This document shows positions 35,703-46,123 of a stretch of DNA of 64,000 bases, one piece after another. Position 1 is the first letter of the stretch, and each line of letters starts with the position of its first letter. Made by a program: the position numbers and the translations under genes. Origin of the DNA: Actinostola sp. cb2023 (lineage: Eukaryota > Cnidaria > Anthozoa > Actiniaria > Actinostolidae); NCBI GenBank assembly GCA_033675265.1, contig JAUJYZ010000272.1, positions 246,953-310,952 of the forward strand, written 5' to 3'. The notes under the pieces were generated by a model. That model searched no databases. It saw only the letters and a program-made list of their open reading frames with translations, and was not told the DNA's origin.

Positions 35703-36346
35703 TTAAAACCAAATTTGAAAAATAACTACAGAAGCTGCAGAATAATAAATTACACAGTAGAAAAGATCAAGAAACGTTTATTAAGTGTGCATAATGTCAT
35801 TGTTGTAGTTCTAGAGGTGAATACACACCGACTGTTCAAAGTTGGCTTATAATTTAGCCAAACAAATTAAGTAGACAGACGGGTTTTTAAAAACTGGAAA
35901 TTTCTCCTAAAATAAAAATCGCTGGAACTTTTTAGTATTTTTCCCTAAAATAGGTCATCGAAAGGAATGATATGGCGAAAGAAAATTAAATTCGAATTTT
36001 TTGAGTTGAAGAATTAGTCTCGATCCTTACTGGCATCCACTCTTAATGCGCCTGAACTGGTTCGGTTATCGGGTTGTTATTGTAGCCAAGTGAAGTTTTA
36101 GTTATAAATTAACTCTTACATTTGAAATCGTTATTGAAGCTCACATAGCTTGTTCAAGTCTAAACCGAAAGGCACTAGGTCCCTCATGTCCATTGAAACA
36201 ATGACCTTTTGTATAACATAAGTTTGATATGAATATATGATGTAGGAGTAGTTACATAATTTTGCTTCCGCCGTATAATATAATTTTGTTGCACTCGACG
36301 AAGTGGCGTGTTTGTTTGGGGTCTTTGACAACATAGGGTAGCAAGA

Positions 36347-36369
36347 GGGGGGGGGGGGGGGGGGGGGGG
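36347..36369. repeat. G23 homopolymer
   Basis: There are 23 consecutive G residues on the plus strand, upstream of the last exon of PAN gene 2. The length is likely uncertain in any assembly. It could form a G-quadruplex in the non-template strand of the intron. Confidence 0.85.
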
Positions 36370-36626
36370 CTGTGATCACGCAATAAAGTCGAAATATAAT
36401 AGCCAGTAAAGTGAAATTTGTCATTTTTTCCTGCTGGTTTTAGTGTTGTCTATATATGGGATACCTGATCAAGCCATGAATACATTTTTCTGCGTAACAG
36501 ATCTTCTAGGTGGTCATTGTACGAGAGGTACAACTGCCCATAGTGAATAATGAATTTCATCGAAAGTAATTTTTAATGATAAAATTGAGACAAGTTCAAT
36601 AAGCCACGTACTGTCTTTTTTTAAAG

Positions 36627-37063
36627 TGTGGAAGAAAGCCAATAGTGCACCAGTATGCGTGGGCACCAAAAACGACGCGTTTGGTAAGTTCACTGCTCCT
36701 TCGACCGGCCAAGTCCAGACCATCAAACTGATCCACCTCTCTGGAGGAGTGGCTTATAGCGGAGGTGCTGTATACGAGGGAAACTGGGGCGACAAAGCAA
36801 GGAAAAAGTTTGAGATCCATGTTACATATGCCAATAACAGCAGGCTTGCCCCTCCAGCCAGTTATCCATATATTTACACGCTACCAGGACAGGATAACAT
36901 GGACAAACAGCTCATTTTCCCTAATTTCACTCGACCTCTTCTTCAAGTACAAGCACGTCAGTTGTTCAAGATTTGGTACCATGAAGATCTGAGGAATATC
37001 TCCGAAGATGATAATAGTGGAACCGTATGTGCCGATGTTCACATGCTTTATGTTGATCCTTAA
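36627..37063 (+). CDS. Last exon of PAN gene 2, uncharacterised secreted domain
   Basis: After TGTCTTTTTTTAAAG the exon opens in the phase that matches the 25,542 exon and runs about 145 codons to TAA at 37,061-37,063. The domain starts CVGTKNDAFGKFTAPSTG and ends FKIWYHEDLRNISEDDNSG...CADVHMLYVDP. I recall this layout (aromatic-rich start, W-Y-x-E-D-L...D-D-N...C-x-D-V end) from secreted anthozoan proteins that often carry PAN or EGF modules. I know no name for it. The product would be about 275 residues, secreted, possibly ligand-binding. Confidence 0.75.
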
Positions 37064-37219
37064 TAGAGTATATCAAAGCTACCTATTTTGTTTTCTCATC
37101 ATGCATTTTTTCCATATACTCATTTGTATTTGTTACTAGCTGTATTTAAGTTAAGTGTCCATGATTATTAGTGTACTACTGTGGTACGCTAGTAGTTTTG
37201 AGTTGACACTTTAATAACA

Positions 37220-38235
37220 TTTATGTATACAGGGGCGGATTTAGGGTGGGGCGAAGGCGCACGCCCCCCTCTTTTGGAAATTCGAATACCTTTTTTTGCC
37301 AAAAAATAATATTTACATAATATTTGGCTGAAACCAATGTTCAACCTGAACGCTGGCATACCAGCTTTTCCTTGACAAGGAAAAAATTGTCGAGGCCGAA
37401 ATTTGCTCGTGTAAACGACAACAAGGAAAATGTGGCAAGGAATATTAATGAGTTCAGTTCCCAGTCTCTAACGGCGCCATTTGTTTTTGCTCATCAGGAG
37501 ACTGGGAAATCATTTTGTTGTTGCTCCGCAGATTGAAAGGCATCGCGGGCACTTGTCAAGGGAAACTTGTTTATCATCTGCACGAGCAAGGAAACCTTGT
37601 CAATAGAAAATTTGACCGTCTACACGATCAATGAAACTTGTCAAGGAAAACTTGCCCGTGTAGACGCGGCTTTAGCTGTATCGATGCGTGATTGTTGTTA
37701 TTTGTGAGCCTCCTTTGCAGACGTTTTAAGCCGAATCTACACGAGCAAATTTTCCTTGACAAGTTTTCCTTGACAAAGAAGACTTGCTCTAGCCTCCTTT
37801 GCAGACGAATCAACTAAAACGTCTGCAAAGGAGGCTATAGACTTGCTCGTGTAGACGACAAAAACATGCACCCCCAATTTTTCCTTGTCAAGGAAAACTT
37901 GTCAAGGAAAACTTGTCAAGGAAAACTTGTTCGTGTAGATGCGGCTTTAGTTGGATTCAGTTTCACTGAAATACTCCATAACTTTCGTATTCTTGATATT
38001 ATAAAATAAATAGAAAATGGCTTCCTATTTTCTATTTAATCAATGATGCACTTCTGAGCTCTTGAAATGCAACTGAAGCGAATTATTCAGTTGTGTTTTT
38101 GTTTTAGCAAGTGGATACACGAGCGATAGTGAGTGCATTCAGCTGCATTTCAAGAGCTCAGAAGTGCATCATTTTTGTATTGAACATAGAAAGCCATCTT
38201 CTATTAAAAACTCGAAAATTATAGAGTATTTCACT
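37220..38235. repeat. Cluster of dispersed repeats
   Basis: 37,229 onward starts AGGGGCGGATTTAGGGTGGG, a common MITE/SINE-like opening. Between 37,360 and 37,955 many copies of CCTTGACAAG / CTTGTCAAGG alternate with GTGTAGAYGCGGCTTTA. The same unit set occurs at 52,640-52,785. Positions 37,967-38,235 form a palindrome (GAAATACTCCATAA...ATTATAGAGTATTTC with ATGATGCACTTCTGAGCTC inner arms). No gene. Confidence 0.7.
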
Positions 38236-38772
38236 GGAAAAGACCAACATCCTGAAGTTGTTGTAAACGTTCGAGGTAATAAATATTCAGATTGAGATTA
38301 TGTAAATTAGATAATGACATTCCAGCGTGCAGCGCGCGCACTTCAATTAAAATTTTATTCAAAAACACAACAGAATCCTCAACTTTCTTGCCATTTTGTT
38401 CACCATTCTTCTTCATTTTTGATCAAAAATGGGTGTATAGTTTCGGAGTATTGCAATGTTTTCAACACCAAAGACAAGGAAAAGTTTGATTGTTTTAGCA
38501 ATTCAGTTTGAACTTAATTATGCTCACAGCCGTGCACCATAAAAAAATTGCAATTTGATTGGTTCTTTGACGAGTTGTAGATATTAATCCACCAGGGCAT
38601 CGCTGTGTCATGGTAGCTAGCTAGGCGTGCACCATACAAAATGGTACACGCCGGCCTAGCATCCAATGAAATCGTTGCGCGCAACAGTTGCAGAAGTAGA
38701 CCTCTATCCTACTTCTGCAACTGTTGCTCGCGCAACGTTGCAAGCAAAGTTGCATCGTGTGTCTGGGCCTTT

Positions 38773-39020
38773 ACGATATGTTCCCATAATTTATATTATA
38801 AAGTACTTTAGACAGTACAGTTGGAAAAGGTAACCAATGACCTTTATTCATATCTAGTTGTACGTTCCCATAATGTATATCATAAAGTAGACAGTACAGT
38901 TGGAAAAGGTAACCAATGATCTTTATTCATATCTAGTTGTACGTTCCCATAATGTATATCATAAAGTAGACAGTACAGTTGGAAAAGGTAACCAATGACC
39001 TTTATTCATATCTAGTTGTC
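38773..39020. repeat. 79-bp tandem repeat including the fucosyltransferase 3' end
   Basis: Starts at 38,820, 38,899 and 38,978 give an exact 79-bp period (unit begins GTTGGAAAAGGTAACCAATG), with a degenerate partial copy before. The last copy contains the stop codon and AATAAA of the minus-strand gene, so three AATAAA signals lie in series (39,001; 38,922; 38,843). Confidence 0.92.
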
Positions 39021-40343
39021 CGTGTGCCATTCCATGGCTGTTTTGCTATAATCTTTTTAATGATATCTTCTTTAATGCCACATTCCTTCTCTGGCCACCA
39101 GTATTCTTGCAGCTTGTCATAAACGCTGAATCTCTTGTCTATATTCAACGCTGCACACAGCTGACATGTCCACGGTGAATCAGTCACAACCTTATATTTC
39201 TCTCTCCATTGAAAATATCTATTATATTCTTTATCGTTGTTGTCTAGTCGTTTAAGATAGTCAGCCAAAGCTTTAATGGTGGGGAAATCTTTCACGTTAA
39301 TGTACGAGCCTGGGATGGCCATTTTATCATAATCAGCCCCTCCCATCACCACTGGGACGATACCTAACGCTAGACTAAACCAGTATTTCTCGGTGATGTA
39401 ATCAGTACAGAAGGAATTCTCAAAGGCAAGAATGAATTTATATCTTTGAAGATGTTTTTCTTGCAGTCAGGTGAGTTCTTTTTACATACACCTGATTTAC
39501 CGCCAACTCCAATCCCTGACTTGCCATACACGTCCACTTTGATCCATATTCGTAGCCTTCTCACGTATTTATCTCTCATCAAACCAGCGTGACTCGACAA
39601 CCACACCACCAACAAATCTTTGCTTTCGAGGAATCCTAGAAAGTCGTCGTCTTCCTTGTGGCTCGTAATTGGATAATGATAACCGTATGGTCGAAAGATA
39701 TCGGCGTCATGGCGATAGGACATCGTCCAATTAAAAAAACCCCGTTTATCACGTGATTTTGGGGCACATTTGAAGGACTCTCAGTCGGGAAAAACACCCA
39801 TCTCTGTTCGGGATTGCGTGACAGTTGTAACGCATTCAACTCAGCGCGTGACACCATGTCTGCCGCGTGGAAAAAGACAGCATCCGCTTTTTTGATGTCG
39901 GTTTTATTGTACGTCAGCCTACAACGAAAGTGAGGGCAACTCATGCCATTCCATTGATTAAGCGATTTTGTATCTTTTACCCACCCCCACGGGAGATCAC
40001 CGAAGAATCCCGTGTACATGAGGACTAATTTTTCCCGATCACTCGACGACTTTGAGCCGAACAAACTCACCATTTTGTGCCATAACGAGAGTGTTTGAGG
40101 TGTCTGTTTTTTGTTCAGATCATTCACTATTCCATCTAGTACTTTAAGACTGTCTTGGTCTATCGATGACTCCATGTAATGTCGAGTTTGTACTGGTGTT
40201 CGGGACTTGAATTGAAACTCGTATAAGATGATTATTGTTGAGATCAAAGCACAGGTAGTAAGACACCATGTGATCTTAGAAGTACATCGTGGGCCCTTTG
40301 CTGTAGTTCCTTGCTCCATGTCTAGCCGATTACTTGTATTCAT
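39002..40343 (-). CDS. GT10 alpha-1,3-fucosyltransferase, two frame breaks
   Basis: This is a type II Golgi enzyme: cytosolic N-terminus, membrane anchor (WCLTTCALISTIIILYEF), then a GT10 catalytic domain transferring fucose from GDP-fucose (family knowledge). Motifs include LVLMYTGFFGDLPWGW, RWVFFPTESP, FILAFENSFC and DYITEKYW...GIVPVVMGG. Three collinear frames are joined by two homopolymer changes. One is a T7 run in the sense strand (39,733-39,739) before FNWTMSYR. The other is an A5 run (39,455-39,459) before HLQRYKF. Otherwise there are no stops, and it aligns along its length with the intact paralogue at 42,045, which is divergent from it. It could be a young pseudogene, but assembly error fits equally well. 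The stop codon overlaps AATAAA. Confidence 0.8.
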
Positions 40344-41698
40344 TCGCTACAAGCAAACAACGCCGTTGAAGACACGTTTGTGAATTAATGACTCCTGAAA
40401 TGGTCATAAATTACCATTGATTACGTTACTCGGCATATGACTTCTCCTTCAAAAATACTGTATCAATAACGATTAGTTTATCGTACAGGCAATGTACAAT
40501 GACCAGGGGATTGATCTCTTTGAACTCATACGAGATAGTAACGTGTAGCAGCAATAACTGGAAGACATTCGCTTGTTTTGTAAACTTTTGTTATGCTTCA
40601 CTTGTTCTCATCTTCTGCTTAGCAAATGACTCGAAATGAGTCACGCAGTATTTATAGTCTGAGTATGCGCAGGACGTACAAAATTAGACTGCCAAAAAGC
40701 TGGCCATAACAGCCAGTGTCATATTATAAATCTCTAGATTTGCTAGAAGTGGAATTGTTCAAGGATTCCACGACTGAATATAGTTTAAAATGTCATTGAT
40801 GATCCATGCAAGCGTACTTCTACTGACGAGTCCGTAGTGCAGTTAACCGGCTCTGAAACTCCATGGATACAAAGTTTATAACATTTGTAAGTATTTACTA
40901 TACCATACAGGCTTTATGGGTATCTATTAATCGAGCTGTAGATGATTACATGAGCTACTTTATGAATTCAAGATTCAAGCTGAATTTGTTTACCAGTCAC
41001 AGTCCCGTTAATACGGACAGTAAAGTGACATGCAAAAGTGTCCGTATTATCCGCGCGTCCGTTTCAAGCGGGCTTTCATATATCTATATATGGGCTTTTT
41101 GTAGTGACAAACAAAACTGTCCGTTTTAAGCGGGCTTTCATGCAAAACTGTCCATAATAAACGGGTGTCCGTATTAAGCGGGTGCCCGTAGAGCGGGGTT
41201 CCACTGTATAAACAACCACCAAACAAATCGATGGTGTACCACAGGGATCCCACACATTACAAAATGCTGGATGTATTTTCCTCTAGTTTCTTTATTCAAA
41301 CATTTCTTCTGAGTTGTTTCAGTTGATTCATGGCAACATAACAAAGCTAATCCAGGCACAGGCGGCCCGGTCGGGAAACAATTTCAATACTAAAAAAATT
41401 GCAAGAAAATTTGTGACGTCATCACAAACCAAGATGGCTGCCTCGATGGATTCAGAAGTTTAACTTCCAATGCAAATTAAAAATTTAGAATAAATTCGAT
41501 GCAATTTTTATCAAGATGGATCTTTATTTGTATGTATTTAGATTCATATGTCTGAACAGTCTAGGTTTCCTTTAAACTTAACTAGAAGATTGAAATCTCT
41601 CCTCTGATTGATTACGAGATATTCCCAGAATCCTTATTGAGCCAGGAATGAAGTCCTCACATGTTCATTTGATGTAATGTTCATATAAAATTCGTCTA
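40344..41698. other. Intergenic region between divergent fucosyltransferases
   Basis: It probably holds both promoters. From 41,005 to 41,210 it contains a dispersed repeat with words such as GTCCGTATTAAGCGGG and GGGGTTCCACTGTA. A piece of the same family (GTCCGTATTAACCGAGTTCC) is at 32,608. No convincing TATA box or gene was found. Confidence 0.5.
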
Positions 41699-42010
41699 AT
41701 AGTCCCCTTCACAGCGCCATCTTGAAAGGTAGCCGTGCCTTTGCAAAGAAGCGAGCAACCTCGTCCCCAGGGCCCTCTCTTCTCGCTATTTTCAAAATGC
41801 CGGACATTTTAGCGAGAAGAAAGGGTCCTGGGGACGAGGTTGAGAAGCGAGACCAACGGTGACCGTGCAATGATAGAGACATGTATGTGAATAATTGTCC
41901 AAGGTGTTAACTGAAGGTCTCTATCATTGCAAGGTCATCGTTGCGTCTCGCTTCGATGCAAAGGCACGGCTAGCTTTCAAGATGGCGCAGGGAACTGTGA
42001 AGGGGATTAT
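41699..42010. repeat. MITE (AGTCCCCTTCACAG termini) at the fucosyltransferase 5' side
   Basis: TAGTCCCCTTCACAG...GCGCCATCTTGAAAGGTAGC and inverted AGCTTTCAAGATGGCGC...CTGTGAAGGGGA enclose a palindromic core (GTGCAATGATAGAGACATG / GGTCTCTATCATTGCA). A relative is at 53,491-54,046. Its right half is read as open frame in line with the downstream fucosyltransferase, adding about 40 codons upstream. Confidence 0.82.
41756..41842. mobile_element. 87-bp element nested in the MITE, 9-bp TSD
   Basis: CAACCTCGTCCCCAGGGCCC and the inverse flank a short centre. AGAAGCGAG flanks both sides (41,747-41,755; 41,843-41,851). The sister MITE near 53,885 (GGAAGCGAGACCAACGG) shows the empty site. The termini match the 26,457-28,201 element. 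Confidence 0.92.
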
Positions 42011-42044
42011 TCTAATTCATTTTTTTTACAGAGTATATGGTACA

Positions 42045-43277
42045 ATGCCACTCACCAAGATGTCTGCTGTTATAATGATAACAATGGTCTTAAGTCTTGT
42101 ATTAATGGTGATGTATTATACCTATCAAAAGCCAAGCGTAGTAAGCACCGCAGAGACAACAGAAACTACTCATCAAACAACACAAGATAATTTAACATCA
42201 GATTGCAGAATTCACATTCAAAGTGTTATACGAAAAATGATGGACGCTTATGGGTTGCGTAGTGCAAATAGAACACATAAGAAAGTAGTGCTGGCTTACA
42301 CGGCTTACTTTGGAGCGAAGCCATGGCGTTGGATGAAAAATACTGACGAGTTCAACCACTGGCAAGGCATTAAGTGTCCATACTTTACCTGTGAACTGAC
42401 GTTTAATAGAAAAGATCGACCAAGGAGTGACGCGTTGATATTCCATGCGCGTGACATGCCCTTTATTGATACCTTGCGTTACATATTAGAACGAAAGAAC
42501 GCTAACCAGAGATGGATCTACTTTGCTATGGAAAGCCCCTTGAACAATCCTGTCACACATCGATATAACGATATGTTTAATTGGACGATGACCTATCGAA
42601 GCGACTCGGACATATATCGGCCTTATTCGTATTACTTTGAATCGACAAACATCCCCAAGACCTCTATTAAGGAGTATCTTAAAGGCAAGGAGCGTTTTGT
42701 TTTCTGGACTTCGAGTCGCTGCGGCCTCACAAGAGACAAATACGTTAAGAAACTCTTAGAATACATAGAAGTAGATGTGTATGGCGGCTGTGGTCGAGGT
42801 ATCGGTGCAGCTGATGTTGGCCAATGCCCCAAACAATCTATACAATGTGAAACGAAACTAAAACGATACAAGTTTCAATTAGCATTCGAGAATTCTTACT
42901 GTAAAGACTATGTGACCGAGAAGTACTGGGACGGGATCAAGAAGGGGATCGTCCCAGTAGTTTTAGGTGGCGCGAACTACACTGACCGTGCGGTGGCAAT
43001 CCCTGGGTCGTTCATCAACGTAATGGACTTCAAATCTGTAAAACACCTCGCAGATTACCTGAATTACTTAGACAAGAATGACACCGCGTACTTGGAGTAT
43101 TTTCATTGGAAATCCAAATACAGGGTGGTAGACTATGCACCGTGGAACTGCATGTTGTGTGCTCGACTGCATCTTGATTCTAAACCCAAGGTGTATATGT
43201 GGATGGATACGTTTTGGAATGCTAAAACACAGTGTGCAATACATGGGAAATTACTGAAGCAAATGGTTCGTTTATAA
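42045..43277 (+). CDS. GT10 alpha-1,3-fucosyltransferase, intact
   Basis: Single-exon coding region of 411 residues from MPLTKMSAVIM. I chose this start because the upstream part of the 460-codon frame (from 41,895) lies in a MITE and a TTTTTTTTACAG acceptor sits at 42,031. A membrane anchor (MITMVLSLVLMVMYYTY) is followed by a stem and GT10 domain: KVVLAYTAYFGAKPWRW, RWIYFAMESP, FNWTMTYR, CGLTRDKYVKKL, KFQLAFENSYC and DYVTEKYWDGIKKGIVPVVL. The FENS...TEK signature binds GDP-fucose in this family (family knowledge). It is expected in the Golgi, fucosylating glycan antennae or core; the acceptor cannot be read. It is divergent from the broken paralogue at 39,002. Confidence 0.92.
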   Translation: MPLTKMSAVIMITMVLSLVLMVMYYTYQKPSVVSTAETTETTHQTTQDNLTSDCRIHIQSVIRKMMDAYGLRSANRTHKKVVLAYTAYFGAKPWRWMKNTDEFNHWQGIKCPYFTCELTFNRKDRPRSDALIFHARDMPFIDTLRYILERKNANQRWIYFAMESPLNNPVTHRYNDMFNWTMTYRSDSDIYRPYSYYFESTNIPKTSIKEYLKGKERFVFWTSSRCGLTRDKYVKKLLEYIEVDVYGGCGRGIGAADVGQCPKQSIQCETKLKRYKFQLAFENSYCKDYVTEKYWDGIKKGIVPVVLGGANYTDRAVAIPGSFINVMDFKSVKHLADYLNYLDKNDTAYLEYFHWKSKYRVVDYAPWNCMLCARLHLDSKPKVYMWMDTFWNAKTQCAIHGKLLKQMVRL

Positions 43278-43570
43278 GTAAACAAAATAGGAAAGCTAAA
43301 CAAAAAATATAAATAGTTATTATATGAAACTCCCCCATGGGATATATTTAGTGTAGGGCTGATCTGCCGCAGTCAGGCCAACTGAGTCATAGTAGTGGTT
43401 TTCTTGGATAATGTCTCAGTTCTATTTGATTGCACTCTGCATGTAGACTGCATGGTCTTGAAATTACTGACGTTCGAGAAGTAATGTTTCAAGGCCAACA
43501 ACGAGGACTAGACGGGATTTCCAGTCCGCGCAATTAAGTTCCAGTCCAATATTGTTAGTAGAACTATTTT

Positions 43571-43732
43571 CAGGGGCGTAGGCAGGGGGAGGTCACAGGC
43601 TGCCTGTGACCCCCCTTCTGGGTCTACTCTTTAAATTTCTATGTTTGAGGAGGGGAGGAGAGGGGGGGATTTGGTGGTGAACGATATGGAGTGTGACCTC
43701 CCCCCCAATGGAACATCCTGGCTACGCCCCTG
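43571..43732. repeat. MITE with CAGGGGCGTAGGCAGG termini
   Basis: CAGGGGCGTAGGCAGG and CCTGGCTACGCCCCTG are inverted with few mismatches. The inner arms are G-rich/C-rich (GAGGTCACAGGC, GTGACCTCCCCCC). The CAGGGGCG start is hAT-like, but no clean 8-bp duplication was seen. Confidence 0.75.
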
Positions 43733-44029
43733 ATTTTTCATTATTGTCGTATTTTTCATTAATTGGACTTGCACTCTAAAGAAAATCCCATATGAAAACT
43801 CTGTCCCAATGAATCCTTAATTGAACAGTTTTCATAGATTAAGGGAAAATAGTTCTAGTAATACTGAAGTAATATGACTCCATGCTCGTCCAATTTGGAA
43901 ATAACTACACTCAAACAATTCCTCAGACAGCCAAATTTGACTCGTCCAATGTGTGCAGTTTCATCCAATTATTTTCAAATTGGACAGCATGGAGTCCTAT
44001 TACATATACTAATTGTTGTAATGCGTATG

Positions 44030-44290
44030 CTATTTTGAAATTACTAGCGCGCTAGTGCAATATTGATCTGGAATCCCGACATAGCCATTCTTTGATTTTG
44101 GGTCTTTTATGGAATGCAAGGATTCCAGAAATAGTCTTTGGTGGAAGTTCTTTTCTGTCTCGACGATCTTTGTTTCTTTAAAATTTAGTTGGTGACCAGT
44201 TTCGTTTGCATGTTCTGCTACCATTGAAGCTGGCGCGTTGTTACAAACAGCTCTCCTGTGTTCTGCTATTAAATCTAGTAGCCATATGTA
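44030..44290 (-). pseudogene. GIY-YIG endonuclease remnant (Penelope-like or related retroelement)
   Basis: The minus-strand frame reads EHRRAVCNN...SMVAEHANETGHQLNFKETKIVETEKNFHQRLFLESLHS. This resembles the end of the GIY-YIG-linked region of Penelope-like elements (R-x-x-EH...AEHA-x-x-x-GH...R-x-x-x-E-x-x-H, family memory). Only this piece remains; the reverse transcriptase part is absent. It is likely a 5'-truncated insertion. Confidence 0.6.
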
Positions 44291-44841
44291 AAAGCTGGGT
44301 AGTATTGTTGGGGGCAGTATTGTTGTGGGCCAAATTGGAAACCAGTTTGTTTGTACTCACTGAATTTTCCACCCACATGAAATAAAGTATATGTATGTAT
44401 GTATTGAGATAACATGACATCGAGGTTGCGTACCGGCCCATTTCAAAGAACTGCTAACCTAGTAGCCATTGATCGTAAAAATTGGCAGATAAAGAAAAGT
44501 AGGTGCACGTGGCGTTGATTTTGTTAGCCGATTTCCAATTCTCTGCCCAAGGTACAGAATGTCGTGTGCTCATACACCTAATAAATAAAAAAACGTCCTA
44601 GGTTTTGTTGCATGATTGCATTCCCAGACCGATTCTATTTTGGGGTTCCAAAATCCGCGATACTACAGAACTGCTGTACTCTACAAACTGAACCTCATCG
44701 AAAACAAGTGGGCCGTGACTTTGACAGTCAAAAGCAAAGAAAACATATACACCTGCAGTGTCTTGGTCTGCCCTTTATGAGCTATACGAGTATTGCCGCA
44801 CCATATAGAGGCAGAGAGAAGTATGTTATCATTATATTTCC

Positions 44842-45043
44842 ATATTTTCCATATTATTATTATTGTATATTATTGTAATGCGCATCTAAAAAATTTAGGA
44901 ATGATATTTGCGCAATATAAGTGAATAAATTATTATTATTATCATTATTAGTTATTATTATTATTATTATTATTTTATATATTATTATTGTAATGCGCAT
45001 CTGAAAATTTTAGGAATGATATTTGCGCAATATAAGTGAATAA

Positions 45044-45123
<80 letters not shown>

Positions 45124-45230
45124 GTTCATTATTAGTTATTATTATTATTATTATTATTATTTTATATATTATTATTGTAATGCGCATCTGAAAATTTTAG
45201 GAATGATATTTGCGCAATATAAGTGAATAA

Positions 45231-45274
<44 letters not shown>

Positions 45275-45300
45275 GGTCATTATTAGTTATTATTAGAGTA
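44842..45300. repeat. TTA microsatellites with three copies of a SINE-like tail
   Basis: The segment GTAATGCGCATCTGAAAATT...GATATTTGCGCAATATAAGTG followed by AATAAATTATTATT occurs three times (about 44,874, 44,990, 45,177), each followed by (TTA)n. The layout resembles the 3' end of a SINE/LINE family ending in a trinucleotide repeat, expanded by local duplication. Confidence 0.75.
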
Positions 45301-45896
45301 TGGAGTTCGGGTTGATCTAAGTGTTCGCAAAACGACGGCCTAGTTAAATATATATTAACTAGCCGTAGCTATCGCTAAATGCCAACGAGGATAATGATTT
45401 TAATTTGTTGCAATGGTCTTTTAAATTTATTGAAAGACAGTTTTATTTATACTCGATGATTTATTTTTATAAAGTGACAAATTGAACTGTGATATCATTT
45501 TTTAACAAATAAACTTGCGAAAACTTGACCTGAATTCCAGAGAGTTGAAATAATATATTATTGTAAATTTCAGACGTATAATTAGCATGTTCGGCCTGAT
45601 GTCCGAGTCAGACGCCGACTTCGATCAATCTAGCGGCAGGATTTCTGATTTACTTCGAATGGCACATTGGCCTGCAATAATGAGTACTTTGAGTCGATGA
45701 GACAATTCAGTAAAGTATGATTTGTAATTTTTAAAATTGGTTGGATTGGTTTAAAGTTAGTGTTTGTGGCTCTAGACAAATGTCGGCACGTCAGTGGCCG
45801 ATCACATTACTGTGTGAATATATTTCGGTGGTTCGGATAGAGTATTAATTTTACTCAGTTTAGACCCGGGTTTAGAACACAGGCTTTCATATACGG

Positions 45897-46123
45897 TCAC
45901 AGGGAGCCCAAGCATAAATTCAGTAAAAAAAATAAAATTCGAAATAAAGTATTTTTTTCCGCTATACACCTTTGTTGTCTGTTAACTTAACCTGCCTGGT
46001 GATTTTTTTAATTTTAAATCACCAGGCAGGTTAAGTTAACAGACAACAAAGGTGTATAGCGGAAAAAAATACTTTATTTCGAATTTTATTTTTTTACTGA
46101 ATTTATGCTTGGGCTCCCTGTGA
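45897..46123. repeat. Near-perfect 227-bp palindrome
   Basis: TCACAGGGAGCCCAAGCATA is matched inverted at 46,104-46,123. Arms of over 100 bp appear identical around an AT-rich centre (TTTTTAATTTTA). TACGG flanks both sides, a possible 5-bp duplication. The terminal word CACAGGRAGCCC recurs near 4,014, 29,171 and 31,602. Confidence 0.9.

Larger units (their letters stand above)
29814..36047. mobile_element. 6.2-kb foldback element with nested insertions
   Basis: Left arm 29,814-30,990 (about 1.18 kb) pairs with right arm 33,027-36,047, which is interrupted by 1.85 kb. The ends read ATTAAGACTGGATGCCAGTA and, inverted, TACTGGCATCCACTCTTAAT. Net right-arm length without the insert is about 1.16 kb. 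The spacer (30,991-33,026) holds another element. Short mirrored open frames (for example at 30,195 and 33,554) come from the palindrome. No transposase and no clear target duplication were seen. Confidence 0.85.

Noticed and set aside
41895..42044. ATG at 41,895 as the fucosyltransferase start
   Set aside because: The extra 50 codons come mostly from a MITE; the later Met directly precedes the membrane anchor.
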